Shown: positions 17,440 to 25,990 of the stretch, in pieces | Layout of the letters: each line of letters opens with the position of its first letter | Position numbering within the stretch: position 1 is the stretch's first letter | NCBI GenBank assembly: GCA_001556995.1 | Contig: LSKF01000079.1 | Span: 1 to 64,000 of the forward strand | DNA length: 64,000 bases | Source of the DNA: Erythrobacteraceae bacterium CCH12-C2 | GTDB taxonomy: Bacteria > Pseudomonadota > Alphaproteobacteria > Sphingomonadales > Sphingomonadaceae | Reading direction: 5' to 3' | Notes under the pieces: model-generated | What the model was told of the DNA's origin: nothing | Database searches by the model: none | Seen by the model: only the letters and a program-made list of their open reading frames with translations | Made by a program: the position numbers and the translations under genes

Positions 17440-18921
17440 ATGACTGACCTGACCTCTCTTGGCGTAAAAGGCATCCGCGACGGCGTGCGCGCCGGAGACT
17501 TCACTGCGCGCGAAGTCGCGGAAGGCTTCAATGCAGCCGTGGCCGAAGCCGCCGCACTCAACGCCTTCATCGTCACCACCCCCGATCACGCACTGGCCGC
17601 CGCCGATAAGGTCGATGCGGCGCGCGCTGCGGGTGAGGCGCTGGGCGGTATGGCGGGCGTGCCGATCGGGATGAAAGACCTGTTCGCCACCTATGGCGTG
17701 CAGACCACCGCAGCGAGCCACATCCTCGAAGGCTTCACCCCCCGCTACGAATCGACTGTCTCGCAGAAGCTTTGGGACGCGGGCGCGGGGATGCTGGGCA
17801 AGTTGAACCTTGATCAGTTCGCCATGGGTTCGTCGAACGAGACAAGCTATTTCGGCAATGTCGCCTCGCCGTGGCGCAAGGCTGGCAGCAACCAGCCGAT
17901 GAGCCCCGGTGGTTCTTCGGGCGGCTCGTCCTCGGCCGTCGCCGCGCGCATTGCGCCCGCTGCGACCGGAACCGACACCGGCGGCTCGATCCGTCAGCCC
18001 GCCGCTTTCACCGGCATCTGCGGGATCAAGCCGACCTATGGGCGCTGCTCGCGCTGGGGCATCGTCGCCTTCGCCTCGAGCCTCGATCAGGCCGGGCCGA
18101 TGGCGCGTTCGGTCGAGGACTGCGCGATCATGCTTGGCGCGATGGCCGGGTTCGATCCCAAGGATGCGACCAGCCTCGATATGCCCGTGCCCGATTGGGA
18201 AGCGGCCCTGAACGCTGACCTCCGGGGCAAGAAGGTCGGCATCCCCCGCGAATACCGCATGGAGGGCACCGATCAGGCGATCCTCGATTCGTGGGAACAG
18301 GGCAAGGCATGGCTCAAGGACGCCGGCGCCGAGATCGTCGACGTCTCGCTGCCGCACACCAAATATGCGCTGCCCGCCTATTACATCGTCGCGCCTGCCG
18401 AAGCCTCGTCGAACCTCGCCCGCTATGACGGGGTGCGCTATGGCCTTCGCGATCTGCCCGAGGGGGTCGGCCTCCAGGACATGTACGCCGCCACCCGCGC
18501 CGCCGGGTTCGGGGATGAGGTGAAGCGCCGCATCCTGATCGGCACCTATGTGCTCTCGGCGGGCTTCTACGATGCCTATTATACCCAAGCGCAAAAGGTC
18601 CGCGCGCTGGTCGCCCGCGATTTCGAGCGGGCTTTCCAAGAGTGCGACGTGATCCTCGCGCCCACCACGCCGACCGCGAGCTTCCCGCTGGGTTCGATGA
18701 ACGCCGATCCGCTGACGATGTACCTGAACGACGTCTTTGCCGTGCCTGCCAGCCTCGCGGGCCTCCCGGCGATGAGCGTTCCGGCGATGCTGAACGCCGA
18801 TGGCCTGCCGCTCGGCTTGCAGCTTGTGGGGCGTCCATTTGACGAACAGGGCGTGCTCAATGCAGGGCTGGCGATCCAGCAGCGTGCGGGCTTTACGGCG
18901 GCGCCGGAGAAGTGGTGGTGA
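17440..18921 (+). CDS. gatA: Asp-tRNA(Asn)/Glu-tRNA(Gln) amidotransferase subunit A
   Basis: 493 residues from the ATG at 17440 (MTDLTSLG); a TTG three codons upstream is less likely. GatA is the amidase subunit that releases ammonia from glutamine. It carries the amidase signature [17 protein letters not shown] (about residues 155-171), with the Ser-cisSer-Lys triad given by the Lys of GMKDLF (about 77), the Ser in GSSSA and the nucleophile in TGGSIRQP. Full length. The stop overlaps the start of a tiny downstream gene (GTGA), and gatB follows two small genes and a repeat later. Confidence 0.97.
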   Translation: MTDLTSLGVKGIRDGVRAGDFTAREVAEGFNAAVAEAAALNAFIVTTPDHALAAADKVDAARAAGEALGGMAGVPIGMKDLFATYGVQTTAASHILEGFTPRYESTVSQKLWDAGAGMLGKLNLDQFAMGSSNETSYFGNVASPWRKAGSNQPMSPGGSSGGSSSAVAARIAPAATGTDTGGSIRQPAAFTGICGIKPTYGRCSRWGIVAFASSLDQAGPMARSVEDCAIMLGAMAGFDPKDATSLDMPVPDWEAALNADLRGKKVGIPREYRMEGTDQAILDSWEQGKAWLKDAGAEIVDVSLPHTKYALPAYYIVAPAEASSNLARYDGVRYGLRDLPEGVGLQDMYAATRAAGFGDEVKRRILIGTYVLSAGFYDAYYTQAQKVRALVARDFERAFQECDVILAPTTPTASFPLGSMNADPLTMYLNDVFAVPASLAGLPAMSVPAMLNADGLPLGLQLVGRPFDEQGVLNAGLAIQQRAGFTAAPEKWW

Positions 18922-19076
18922 AGTGGCTGGCCGAACTGGTGAACTTCCTCGCTGTACTGGGCGGTGCGGGTCCGACCGGATTGGACTCCTCCGGTGCATC
19001 GACGGAGCGAAAGCGCCGACGTACCTTTGAAGAGTGGCAGAAAAAGCACGGTTCGAAGTTGGACAAGAAACCATGA
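18918..19076 (+). CDS. Tiny hypothetical protein (52 aa) coupled to gatA
   Basis: A GTG at 18918 overlaps the gatA stop by 4 bp and opens a 53-codon frame: N-terminal hydrophobic stretch ([14 protein letters not shown]), a Gly/Ser hinge, then a strongly basic tail (ERKRRR ... [10 protein letters not shown]). Its stop overlaps the next tiny gene by ATGA. The chain of start-stop overlaps is the main evidence that it is real. I do not recognise a family. An amphipathic N-terminal helix with a cationic tail is all that can be said. Confidence 0.55.
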   Translation: MKWLAELVNFLAVLGGAGPTGLDSSGASTERKRRRTFEEWQKKHGSKLDKKP

Positions 19077-19234
19077 CTCCCGATCTGCCGCTGTGGATTG
19101 CCGGTATCGCAATCACGCTCGCGGTGCCGGTGACCTTCATGGTCGCCAATTGGGTCAGGAAAAACGTCGATCACGGCGAAATGCGCTTCGGGCCTGACGG
19201 CAAGGTGATCGAGGACGAGAAGAACAAGCCCTGA
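19073..19234 (+). CDS. Tiny single-pass membrane protein (53 aa)
   Basis: ATG at 19073 overlaps the stop of the preceding tiny gene (ATGA). The product has a single transmembrane helix (about residues 6-25, LWIAGIAITLAVPVTFMVAN) followed by a charged cytoplasmic or periplasmic tail containing EMRFGPDGKVIEDE. It is the third frame in the gatA-coupled chain. Function unknown; the overlaps and the clean transmembrane-plus-tail pattern make it more credible than a random frame. Confidence 0.6.
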   Translation: MTPDLPLWIAGIAITLAVPVTFMVANWVRKNVDHGEMRFGPDGKVIEDEKNKP

Positions 19235-19236
19235 CC

Positions 19237-19317
19237 GTCACCCCAGCGCAAGCTGGGGCCCAGGGCGGCAAGGGCAACACATGATGGCTTGAGGTCCCAG
19301 CTTGCGCTGGGATGACG
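19237..19317. repeat. Palindromic repeat, second family (between tiny gene and gatB)
   Basis: Two hairpins, 19241-19258 (CCCCAGC-GCAA-GCTGGGG) and 19296-19311 (CCCAGC-TTGC-GCTGGG), are inverted copies of each other including flanking GTCA/TGAC, so the whole 81 bp forms one larger palindrome. It ends 12 bp before gatB. Distinct in sequence from the RPEPVEG family. Confidence 0.85.
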
Positions 19318-19328
19318 AGGAAAATGCT

Positions 19329-20825
19329 ATGACAAACTACCGCATCCAGGGCGCAACCGGTGAATGGGAGGTCGTGATCGGCCTCGAAGTCCACGCGCAG
19401 GTCACCTCCAACGCCAAGCTGTTCAGCGGCGCCGCCACCGCCTTTGGCGCGGAGCCGAATGCGCAGGTCTCCCTTGTGGACGCCGCGATGCCGGGGATGC
19501 TGCCCGTGCCCAACCGCGAATGCATCCGTCAGGCGGTGCGCACCGGCATGGCGATTGACGCGCAGATCAACGCGTGGAGCCGGTTCGACCGCAAGAACTA
19601 CTTCTACGCCGATCTGCCGCAGGGCTACCAGATCAGCCAGCTCTATCACCCGATCGTGGGCGAAGGCAGCCTGCTGATCGAGGCGGACGAGAAGGCGGGC
19701 ATCCCGGAAGACAAGATCATCGGGATCGAGCGTATCCATGTCGAACAGGACGCGGGCAAGCTGATGCATGATCAGCACCCGACCATGTCCTATGTCGACT
19801 TGAACCGCTCGGGCGTGGCGCTGATGGAGATCGTCAGCCGCCCCGACATGCGCTCGCCCGCCGAGGCGGGGGCGTACCTCAGAAAGCTGCGCGCGATCCT
19901 GCGCTATGTCGGCTCGTGCGACGGCAACATGGAAGAAGGCTCGATGCGCGCCGATGTCAATGTCAGCGTGCGCAAGCCCGGCGAGCCCTTCGGCACCCGC
20001 ACCGAGACCAAGAACGTCAACTCGGTGCGCTTCGTCATGCAGGCGATCGAGCATGAGGCGATGCGTCAGGTCGATGTCCTCGAAAGCGGCGGCACGATTG
20101 TGCAGGAAACCCGCCTGTTCGACCCCGGCACCGGCACGACCCGCACCATGCGCAGCAAGGAAGACGCGCACGATTACCGCTACTTCCCCGATCCCGATCT
20201 GCTGCCGCTGGTGCTCGCGGAGGACTTCCTCGCCGAATGCCGCGCTTCGCTCCCGGAACTGCCGGATGCCAAGCGCAAGCGTTACATCGAGGTGCTGGGC
20301 CTCACGCCGTATAACGCGCGCGAGCTGACCGCTGAGGTGGAAACCTTCGCCCGCTTCGAAACCCTGCTGACCGAAACCGCGAAAGCCACCGGCAAGGGCG
20401 ATGCAGACGTCGCGACGCAGGTCGCCAACTGGTCGCTTTCGGTCGCGCCGGGGGTGGTGAAGGCGCTGGGCGATGAGGCCGACCTCGCCAACGCCACCGC
20501 AGCCGCGCAAGCCGCCATCCTCGCGATGGCCGACAAGGGCGAGATCAGCGGCGGGCAGTCGAAGGAAATCTTCGAAATCGTCCTCAAGACCGGCCGCGCG
20601 CCGGACGAGATCGCCGACACCGAGGGCCTGAAGCAGGTCAGCGACACCGGCGCCATCGAAGCCGCGGTCGATGCGATCATCGCTGCCAATGCCGACAAGG
20701 TCGAACAATACCGCGCCGGCAAGGAAGCTTTGTTCGGCTTCTTCGTCGGCCAGACGATGAAGGCGATGCAGGGCAAGGCCAATCCGGCGGTGGTGAACCA
20801 GCTGCTGAAGGACAAGCTGGGGTAA
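19329..20825 (+). CDS. gatB: Asp-tRNA(Asn)/Glu-tRNA(Gln) amidotransferase subunit B
   Basis: 498 residues from the ATG at 19329 (MTNYRIQG); the upstream in-frame codons fall in the repeat element and are rejected. GatB phosphorylates the misacylated tRNA's side chain and then amidates it. Signatures include [13 protein letters not shown] at the N-terminus, the [19 protein letters not shown] block, the [15 protein letters not shown] block, and the C-terminal YqeY-like tail domain ([20 protein letters not shown] then [17 protein letters not shown]). It completes the gatC-gatA-gatB set. Confidence 0.97.
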   Translation: MTNYRIQGATGEWEVVIGLEVHAQVTSNAKLFSGAATAFGAEPNAQVSLVDAAMPGMLPVPNRECIRQAVRTGMAIDAQINAWSRFDRKNYFYADLPQGYQISQLYHPIVGEGSLLIEADEKAGIPEDKIIGIERIHVEQDAGKLMHDQHPTMSYVDLNRSGVALMEIVSRPDMRSPAEAGAYLRKLRAILRYVGSCDGNMEEGSMRADVNVSVRKPGEPFGTRTETKNVNSVRFVMQAIEHEAMRQVDVLESGGTIVQETRLFDPGTGTTRTMRSKEDAHDYRYFPDPDLLPLVLAEDFLAECRASLPELPDAKRKRYIEVLGLTPYNARELTAEVETFARFETLLTETAKATGKGDADVATQVANWSLSVAPGVVKALGDEADLANATAAAQAAILAMADKGEISGGQSKEIFEIVLKTGRAPDEIADTEGLKQVSDTGAIEAAVDAIIAANADKVEQYRAGKEALFGFFVGQTMKAMQGKANPAVVNQLLKDKLG

Positions 20826-20852
20826 CAGGCCCACCTCCAACCCCGATACCCG

Positions 20853-20929
20853 CCCCGGCGAAGGCCGGGGGCAAGCGTGAGGGGAGTTTCAGCGCGACCC
20901 AGTCCCCTTCCGCTTGCGGGAGGGGTTAG
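20853..20929. repeat. Two short intergenic hairpins between gatB and trmL
   Basis: Perfect hairpin at 20853-20870 (CCCCGGC-GAAG-GCCGGGG) and a second near-perfect one at about 20905-20926 (CCCCTTCCGC / GCGGGAGGGG). Both are typical small intergenic palindromes; no T-run follows either. Confidence 0.65.
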
Positions 20930-20960
20930 GGTTGGGCTTCCTAGGCCAGAGTTCACGCCC

Positions 20961-21416
20961 ATGACCGCCATCATCCTCATCCAACCAGAAATCCCCGGTA
21001 ACACCGGGGCGGTGGGGCGGACGTGTGTGGCGCTGGGGATGGAGCTGATCCTGATCCACCCGCTGGGGTTCGAGATCAGCGACAAGCGGGTGAAGCGTTC
21101 CGGCCTCGATTACTGGCCGCGCGTGCGCCTCGCCGAATATGCCAGCTGGGACGCGTTTCTCACCGCTCGCGCGCCACGGCCTGACCAGCTGTTCCTGTTC
21201 GAGGAATTCGGCAGCCGCAGCTTCTATGAGCCGGATTATCCGGAGGACGCCTTCCTCGTCTTCGGGCAGGAGACGAAGGGCATCCCCAAGGCAATTATCG
21301 ACCAGCACCCGGACCGCCTGTTCCGCCTGCCGATGCGTTCGGACGTGATCCGCTCGCTCAATCTGGCGAACACGGTGGCGGCGGCGGCCTATCAGGCGCT
21401 GCGGGGCAAGCTCTGA
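20961..21416 (+). CDS. trmL: tRNA (cytidine(34)-2'-O)-methyltransferase, SPOUT family
   Basis: 151 residues from ATG 20961 (MTAIILIQ). TrmL methylates the wobble-position ribose of tRNA-Leu. Family landmarks: PEIPGNTGAVGRTC near the N-terminus, LIHPLGF, FGQETKGIPKAI (the knot-forming SAM site, about residues 101-112) and the C-terminal RSLNLANTVAAAAYQAL. Size is right for the minimal SPOUT fold. It is convergent with the tolC-type gene, whose stop is 8 bp away. Confidence 0.93.
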   Translation: MTAIILIQPEIPGNTGAVGRTCVALGMELILIHPLGFEISDKRVKRSGLDYWPRVRLAEYASWDAFLTARAPRPDQLFLFEEFGSRSFYEPDYPEDAFLVFGQETKGIPKAIIDQHPDRLFRLPMRSDVIRSLNLANTVAAAAYQALRGKL

Positions 21417-21423
21417 GCCGCCG

Positions 21424-22911
21424 CTACTCCAGCCCCAGCGCCGCCAGGTTCATCGTCGCCGCGTTGTAGCTCGCTTCGGCCAGCCGCCCGGCGAGATCGG
21501 CGCGGATGGCGCTGATCTGGGCGTTGGCGGCGGTTTCCTCGCGCGCGTTGACGAGGAAGAATTCGCCTGCGCCGAGCCGGAAGCGGGTGCGTTCGGCCTG
21601 CACCATCTGGTTCGCCTGCTTCACTTCGGCATCGGCGAGTTCGCCCACTTTCAGCGCGGCGGTGAGGTTGGCGACGATATTGGCGACATCGGTGGTGATC
21701 TGGTCGGCGATGCGGCGCTGGCGTAGTTCGGTTTCGCGCAGCTCGGCCTCCGCCCGTTGCAGCGCCCCGCGCGCCTGTCGGCGTTGCAGCGGCACGCTGA
21801 AGGTGACGCCGACCACGGTGTCGGTGGAATCGAACGAAGGCCCGCCATCGCCCACCGCGCCGAAATCGCGCGACAGCTCGACACTGGCATCAAGCCGGGG
21901 CTGGAGATCATTGCGCCTGAGTTCCACCCGGTTGACCGCGCGTTCCAACGCTACGCGAAACGCGGCGAGTTCGGGCCGGTTCTGGATCACCTCGCTCATC
22001 GGCACCGCCAGCAGGGTCTCGGCCGGCGGGATCGCCGCGAGCCGCCCTGCGTCGGGCAATTGTTCGCGGGTCGGCACGATCATGCGGCCCGCCGTGTCGC
22101 GCAGGTAAAAGCCAAGGCTGTTGGCCGCGACCGCGAAATTGCGCTTGGCCTCTTCCAGCAAGGTGCGGCGGCGCAGCAGGTTCTGTTCGTTCTCGGTTAA
22201 GGCGATCCGGGCGCGCGCGCCTTCGCTCACTTCGCGGGTGAGACCCACTTGCCGGGCCTCGGCGATTTCGAGCAGTTCCTCGAACACCCGGATTTCCTCG
22301 CCCGCCGCCACCCAGCGCCAATAGGCGCGCAGGGCTTCGTGCTGGACGTTGAGTTGTACCAGCATCACATCGAGCCGCGCCTGACTGGCGGCAAGCCGGG
22401 TGTCCTCGATCCCGAAGCGGCGCTGATCGATGTTCTTGTTGCGCAGCAGCGAGAACAGCGCGCCGACCTTCACTTCGCCCAGCTGGTTGGTGTTGTTGAT
22501 GTTCTCGTAGATCGGGAAGCGTCCGTCCGACAGCTTGTAGCTGGCGAAGACCTCTGCGCCAAAGGGGCGCAGCGGCTGGCGCGCTTCGGCCTTGGCGACC
22601 CCGCCCGAATAGAAGCCTGTCAGCCGGTCATAGGCCTCGCCCTTCAGCATCAGGTCGAAAGCGCCATCGGCGGCGAGCTGATCGGAGCGGGCGGCGGCCT
22701 CGCGCTCAAAGGCTTCGAGGATCGACGGGAAGGTGAGGGCAGAGGACCGCAGCACCGCCTCAGGCAGCAACGGTCCCCGCGTGAGCGCAGCCTCAAGCGG
22801 GTCGCCCACCGGCGCAATATCCTGCGCAGCCGCCGCCACCGGGGCAAGCGCCAGCAGCGCTGCCCCGCCGAGCATGGCGCCCAGCCGCAGGAAGGCAGTC
22901 CCACGCACCAT
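21424..22911 (-). CDS. TolC-family outer-membrane efflux protein
   Basis: 495 residues from the ATG at 22911, which gives a clear signal peptide (RLGAMLGGAALLALAPVAAAAQD). The mature part is the duplicated outer-membrane efflux protein fold with long helices rich in Arg/Glu/Ala (e.g. ALERAVNRVELRRNDLQPRLDAS near the middle, written in two parts in the family profile) and short barrel strands. It forms the exit duct for type I secretion or efflux. It lies 2 bp downstream of the HlyD-type gene and is last in a three-gene operon with an unusual ABC protein. Confidence 0.9.
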   Translation of the reverse strand: MVRGTAFLRLGAMLGGAALLALAPVAAAAQDIAPVGDPLEAALTRGPLLPEAVLRSSALTFPSILEAFEREAAARSDQLAADGAFDLMLKGEAYDRLTGFYSGGVAKAEARQPLRPFGAEVFASYKLSDGRFPIYENINNTNQLGEVKVGALFSLLRNKNIDQRRFGIEDTRLAASQARLDVMLVQLNVQHEALRAYWRWVAAGEEIRVFEELLEIAEARQVGLTREVSEGARARIALTENEQNLLRRRTLLEEAKRNFAVAANSLGFYLRDTAGRMIVPTREQLPDAGRLAAIPPAETLLAVPMSEVIQNRPELAAFRVALERAVNRVELRRNDLQPRLDASVELSRDFGAVGDGGPSFDSTDTVVGVTFSVPLQRRQARGALQRAEAELRETELRQRRIADQITTDVANIVANLTAALKVGELADAEVKQANQMVQAERTRFRLGAGEFFLVNAREETAANAQISAIRADLAGRLAEASYNAATMNLAALGLE

Positions 22912-22913
22912 CG

Positions 22914-23945
22914 CTATTTCGCCTGCCCGCCGGTCTCGCCCTGCGGCAGTTCGGGCGGGAAATTGTTGAGCTGACGCCAGATCTCGTAGCCCACCGGCAC
23001 GGTCTCGAGCAGCACCCACGCCTGCACCGCCGCGCCGAAACGGACATAGCGTTCTTCGGGCCATGCCTCGCCTTCGCTGCGGTCTTCGTCGATCAGCACG
23101 CGGAAGCGGCCATCGACCTGTGCTGATTGGTCGACCGAGATGACCCGCCCGCCAAAGGTGCCAACGGCGGTGGAGGGCCAGCCGGAAAACTGCACCGCGG
23201 GCCAGCCTTCGAACTGGATACGGGCCTTGTCTCCGGGCTTCACCAGCGCGACATCGCGGCCATCGATGAAGATCTCGATCACGCGTCCGGTATTGGCCGG
23301 CACGAAGGTGGCGAGCACGTCGCCCGCGCTGATGAAGGTGGCGGCGTCGCCTGCGTTGAGGCTCTGGATAAAGCCATCGCGCGGTGCGCGCACGATCTGC
23401 ACCGACTGGCGCGAGATGTTAACATCGGCTCGGTTCAGCGCGGCCTGCGCGGCGGCGACCTGGCCTTCGCGCTCGGCAATGCGGATCTGCGCCTGCTCGT
23501 AATCGCGCCGCGCCGCGAGCCCGGCCTCGAACAGCTCGCGCGTGCGGCGCTCATCGATCCGGGCGGTGGCGAGGGCGGACTGGGCGGCCTGCAATTGCAG
23601 CTCGATCTGCCCGCGTTCAGCCTGCAGGCGTTCGATCAGCTGCGGGTCGATATCGGCGATGCGGACGATGGGATCGCCCTTTTTCACCGTGCTGCCATCG
23701 CGCACATACCATTCCTCGATCCGGCCCGGCACCAGCGCGTTGATATCCTGACGGCGTTCATTGGGGTTGAGCGTGGTAATTACCCCACGGCCCGAGGTGG
23801 TCTGCACCCACGGCACGTAGATCAGAAAAGCGACTGTGGCGACGATTGCGGCCAGCAGCATGAGAAACACCACCCGCATCACCCGCGGCGTCTTGATCGA
23901 CGCGAGCGTGGTGAAATGCGCCATGTCTTCCTTGAGCGTGGCCAT
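22914..23945 (-). CDS. HlyD-family membrane fusion protein
   Basis: 343 residues. A single N-terminal transmembrane helix (about residues 25-47, VVFLMLLAAIVATVAFLIYV) is followed by a lipoyl/biotinyl half-motif (GRGVITTL ... LVPGRIEEWYVRDGSTVKKGDPIVRI), a coiled-coil hairpin (about 95-175, rich in Q/E/A/R) and a beta-barrel region. This is the periplasmic adaptor that links an inner-membrane ABC protein to TolC. ATG 23945 is preferred because GGAGGG lies 8 bp upstream; a GTG at 23951, which overlaps the ABC stop, is the alternative. Confidence 0.9.
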   Translation of the reverse strand: MATLKEDMAHFTTLASIKTPRVMRVVFLMLLAAIVATVAFLIYVPWVQTTSGRGVITTLNPNERRQDINALVPGRIEEWYVRDGSTVKKGDPIVRIADIDPQLIERLQAERGQIELQLQAAQSALATARIDERRTRELFEAGLAARRDYEQAQIRIAEREGQVAAAQAALNRADVNISRQSVQIVRAPRDGFIQSLNAGDAATFISAGDVLATFVPANTGRVIEIFIDGRDVALVKPGDKARIQFEGWPAVQFSGWPSTAVGTFGGRVISVDQSAQVDGRFRVLIDEDRSEGEAWPEERYVRFGAAVQAWVLLETVPVGYEIWRQLNNFPPELPQGETGGQAK

Positions 23946-23947
23946 GA

Positions 23948-25693
23948 TCACTGCCCTCCCTGACGGGCAAGGCCCGGTGCGGGCGGGTGAGGCCGTGTTA
24001 CGGCCGCGCGGAATTCGTCGAAATTGTCGAAATAGCGCTGCTGATTTGCTTCAAGATACAGGAACCGGTCGAAACCCAGATCGATGCGGCGGTTGGAGAA
24101 ATAGATCACCGTCGAATAGGCCTGCGCCCGCAATGCTGTGATCGCGCGGCTGAGCGGCTCGGGTTCGAGCAGATCGAACAACCGGCTCAGCACCAGAATG
24201 CGGGGCTCCTCAAGCAGCGCATTGGCGAGCTTCAACTGCTGCAGTTCCACCGCCGAAAGCGGATACCCGGTCGAGGCGATGGGGGTATCGAGACCCTTCT
24301 CGAAGGTGGCAATGGTGTCCGCGAGGCCCACTGTCTCCAGCACTTCGATCATCCGCTGCGGCGCGGTGTCCTTGCACGACAGGGCTAGATATTCGCGGAT
24401 CGTCATTTCGACGAAGGTCGGGCGGTCGAGCACGTGGACATTCTTGCGCAGATGGTGCGGCTCGATGTCCTTGACGTCGATCCCCCCCAGCGTCGCGTAG
24501 CCGCCCTGCGGCAAGACATGCATCTTGAGCAGATTGGTAAACAGCCGCTGCACGCCGTGATGGCTGACATCGGCCATGATGATGGCACCCGATGGAATCT
24601 CGAGATCGAACCGCGCGTCCTCATGACGGGCACGGCCGCGCACGCCTTTGAAAACGATGGTGTGGTCCGGCCCATCAAAGGGGTCAGCGCCCTTGGGCTG
24701 TTCCTGCTCGACATCGTAAAACTGCGAGATTTCCTCGACCGCAGCAAACAGGTCGTAGAAATAGGCAAGGTAGGTGCCAAGCTGTGCGACGCCCACGAAG
24801 GCCGCCGAGAGCACCAGCTCGGCCGCGACCAACTGGCCCAGCGTGAGCTGGTCCTCGATCACCAGGTATCCGCCCAGTCCCAGCAGCGCCGCGCTCGCGG
24901 CGGCGTACATGAACAGGAATGCGAGGGTCTGCGAAAACAGGTGTCGGAAATGGCGCTTGCGATCGGTGATGTAGGCGCGGGTGTAGTCATCGGTCTTGTC
25001 GAGCGCATAATCGATCCGGCGCTGCGATTTGAAAAAGCCGTTCGATCCGCCGATCGATTGCAGCCAGTTGGCGGTCTTGTGCTTGGCGTGGCTCACGTCG
25101 ACCGCAGTGCGCAGCGCGCGGCTGCCCCACACCAGCCAGATCACCCACACCAGCGCCAGCATCACCAGCGTGAAGCCGAGAAAATAGGGATGGTAGAGCG
25201 ACACCAGCACGAACCCGACCGCGATCTGAAGCAGCACGGTGAACCCGCCTATGAACAGGTTCGGCACCAGCGACTGGACATAGACGACATCGAAATAGCG
25301 GTTGAACAGCGACGAGGCCTTGAGATCGCCGAAAAACGGGTTCTGGGCATAGACCGAGATCAGCGAAATCTCGGCCACCATGCGCGCGTAAAAACGCCGC
25401 GCGAACAGCTCCATCAGGTGGATGCGCAAGGCGTAGATCAGGCTGGAGATGACCAGCAAGGCAAACAGGGTCAGCGACAGCACCACCAGCGGCGCGGTGA
25501 GCGCGGTGTTGGCGATGGTGTTGATCAGCATCTGCACCGAAATCGGCGTGGCGAGGCTGAGCAGGCTGATGCCCACGCCATAAACCACGGCCAGCCAGTA
25601 GAAATTCGCTTCGGGCTTGAGGATCTCGAAGAAGATCCGAAAGAATTTCACCAGTGAAATCTGTGAGCCGTAGGATTGGCCTTCACGTGCCAT
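23948..25693 (-). CDS. ABC-exporter-like protein with degenerate nucleotide-binding domain
   Basis: 581 residues with the layout of a type I secretion half-transporter: about 6 transmembrane helices (residues about 30-320), then a region the size of an NBD (about 345-560). The NBD motifs are gone. The P-loop position (about 374-382) reads ADVSHHGVQ with no Gly-Lys-Ser/Thr. The LSGGQ position (479-483) is LSAVE. The Walker B strand (499-507) is ILVLSRLFD without the usual Asp-Glu, and the H-loop region reads YFSNRR. The frame is intact with no stop, and codon use matches neighbours, so this is a conserved-looking pseudo-ATPase rather than a decayed gene. It is the first gene of an operon with HlyD and TolC partners. 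It may pair with a catalytic half-transporter elsewhere, or work without ATP hydrolysis. Confidence 0.85.
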   Translation of the reverse strand: MAREGQSYGSQISLVKFFRIFFEILKPEANFYWLAVVYGVGISLLSLATPISVQMLINTIANTALTAPLVVLSLTLFALLVISSLIYALRIHLMELFARRFYARMVAEISLISVYAQNPFFGDLKASSLFNRYFDVVYVQSLVPNLFIGGFTVLLQIAVGFVLVSLYHPYFLGFTLVMLALVWVIWLVWGSRALRTAVDVSHAKHKTANWLQSIGGSNGFFKSQRRIDYALDKTDDYTRAYITDRKRHFRHLFSQTLAFLFMYAAASAALLGLGGYLVIEDQLTLGQLVAAELVLSAAFVGVAQLGTYLAYFYDLFAAVEEISQFYDVEQEQPKGADPFDGPDHTIVFKGVRGRARHEDARFDLEIPSGAIIMADVSHHGVQRLFTNLLKMHVLPQGGYATLGGIDVKDIEPHHLRKNVHVLDRPTFVEMTIREYLALSCKDTAPQRMIEVLETVGLADTIATFEKGLDTPIASTGYPLSAVELQQLKLANALLEEPRILVLSRLFDLLEPEPLSRAITALRAQAYSTVIYFSNRRIDLGFDRFLYLEANQQRYFDNFDEFRAAVTRPHPPAPGLARQGGQ

Positions 25694-25771
25694 GGCAGCC
25701 TTTCATGTCGAAACCTGTTTCTATGCGGTCATTATCGGGCGAAAAGAGGCGCGCGTCGAGGCGTGGTTGCA

Positions 25772-25798
25772 GCTTGCGCAACATTGTGTTGCGGCAAA
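25772..25798. promoter_or_regulatory. Imperfect inverted repeat in divergent promoter region
   Basis: GCTTGCGCAACA, 3-bp spacer, TGTTGCGGCAAAGC sits about 80 bp upstream of the ABC-exporter-like gene and about 190 bp upstream of the oxidoreductase gene. The 297-bp gap (25694-25990) between these divergent genes holds nothing else that I recognise; it is lower in GC than its surroundings. Possible operator; the regulator is unknown. Confidence 0.35.
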
Positions 25799-25990
25799 GC
25801 ATCAATCGTCTTGCGGGCTGGCGGTTCCAACCCGCGACCTGTATGCAACTTCCTGAAGATACAAACCTATGAAGAGCTATTGCGAGGCATTATTGCGTTG
25901 CCCGCCCGATAGCGCGCAAAGCTTGCGGGTAGCTGAACCATCCGCGATGAGGGCCTGCGAAATGTGCCGCGCCGGGGAAGGAATTGTGGG

